Positions 6,233 through 6,248 of a stretch of DNA of 6,248 nt are shown here, piece by piece. The position numbers and the translations under genes were made by a program. The first letter of the stretch is position 1, and each line of letters opens with the position of its first letter. Below the pieces are notes generated by a model. It saw nothing but the letters and a program-made list of their open reading frames with translations, had not been told where the DNA came from and did not search any database. This stretch comes from Eubacterium sp. (GTDB lineage Bacteria; Bacillota; Clostridia; Oscillospirales; Acutalibacteraceae). Where the stretch lies: positions 1-6,248 of the forward strand of contig JAIDJS010000362.1 in assembly GCA_029052085.1 (NCBI GenBank). Reading direction: 5' to 3'.

Positions 6233-6248
6233 TGTAACTATTTTGTAA
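6233..6248 (+). promoter_or_regulatory. Second WalR-like direct-repeat box, distal, cut by the window end
   Basis: TGTAAC, 5 bases, TGTAA followed by the window edge, so the last base of the second half is not seen. It has the same 11-bp period and strand as the proximal box, and starts exactly 50 bp from it. Two boxes of the same form in one short leader make chance less likely. Confidence 0.45.

Overview
The window holds a complete heat-shock chaperone operon, hrcA-grpE-dnaK-dnaJ, on the minus strand. It is flanked by two other minus-strand genes: a secreted CHAP-domain cell-wall hydrolase upstream of the operon and a DUF5662-family protein downstream. The hrcA-first gene order, the CIRCE operator, a DnaK of about 608 residues, AT-rich intergenic DNA, strong GGAGG ribosome binding sites and use of TTG starts all point to a Firmicute, most likely an anaerobic gut-type Clostridia (Oscillospiraceae/Lachnospiraceae-like). 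That placement is inferred from style, not from a database match.

Layout in transcription order (right to left). At 6127-6248 is the control region of the CHAP gene. It carries two pairs of TGTAA direct repeats at an 11-bp period, which closely match the WalR (YycF) box format. The CHAP gene (5473-6126) encodes a signal peptide plus a CHAP domain, and is followed by a terminator hairpin (5416-5449). The 5269-5388 region holds a degenerate second CIRCE-like repeat, an AT-rich tract, a TTGACA promoter and one perfect CIRCE. The operon then runs hrcA (probable TTG start), grpE (TTG start, overlapping the hrcA stop), dnaK 18 bp later, an 85-bp gap with a strong hairpin, and dnaJ. A strong terminator (564-599) closes it, so the prmA/rsmE genes that follow dnaJ in Bacillus are absent here. 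The DUF5662 gene (14-538) lies beyond the terminator with its own ribosome binding site.

How the genes work together: HrcA binds CIRCE and represses its own operon. GrpE is the nucleotide exchange factor for DnaK, and DnaJ delivers substrates to DnaK and stimulates its ATPase. The CHAP enzyme is probably a separate unit tied to cell-wall homeostasis. No wholly new system is visible in the coding content. The most interesting signals are regulatory: the WalR-like boxes, the second CIRCE-like operator, the likely misplaced hrcA start and the dnaK-dnaJ hairpin.
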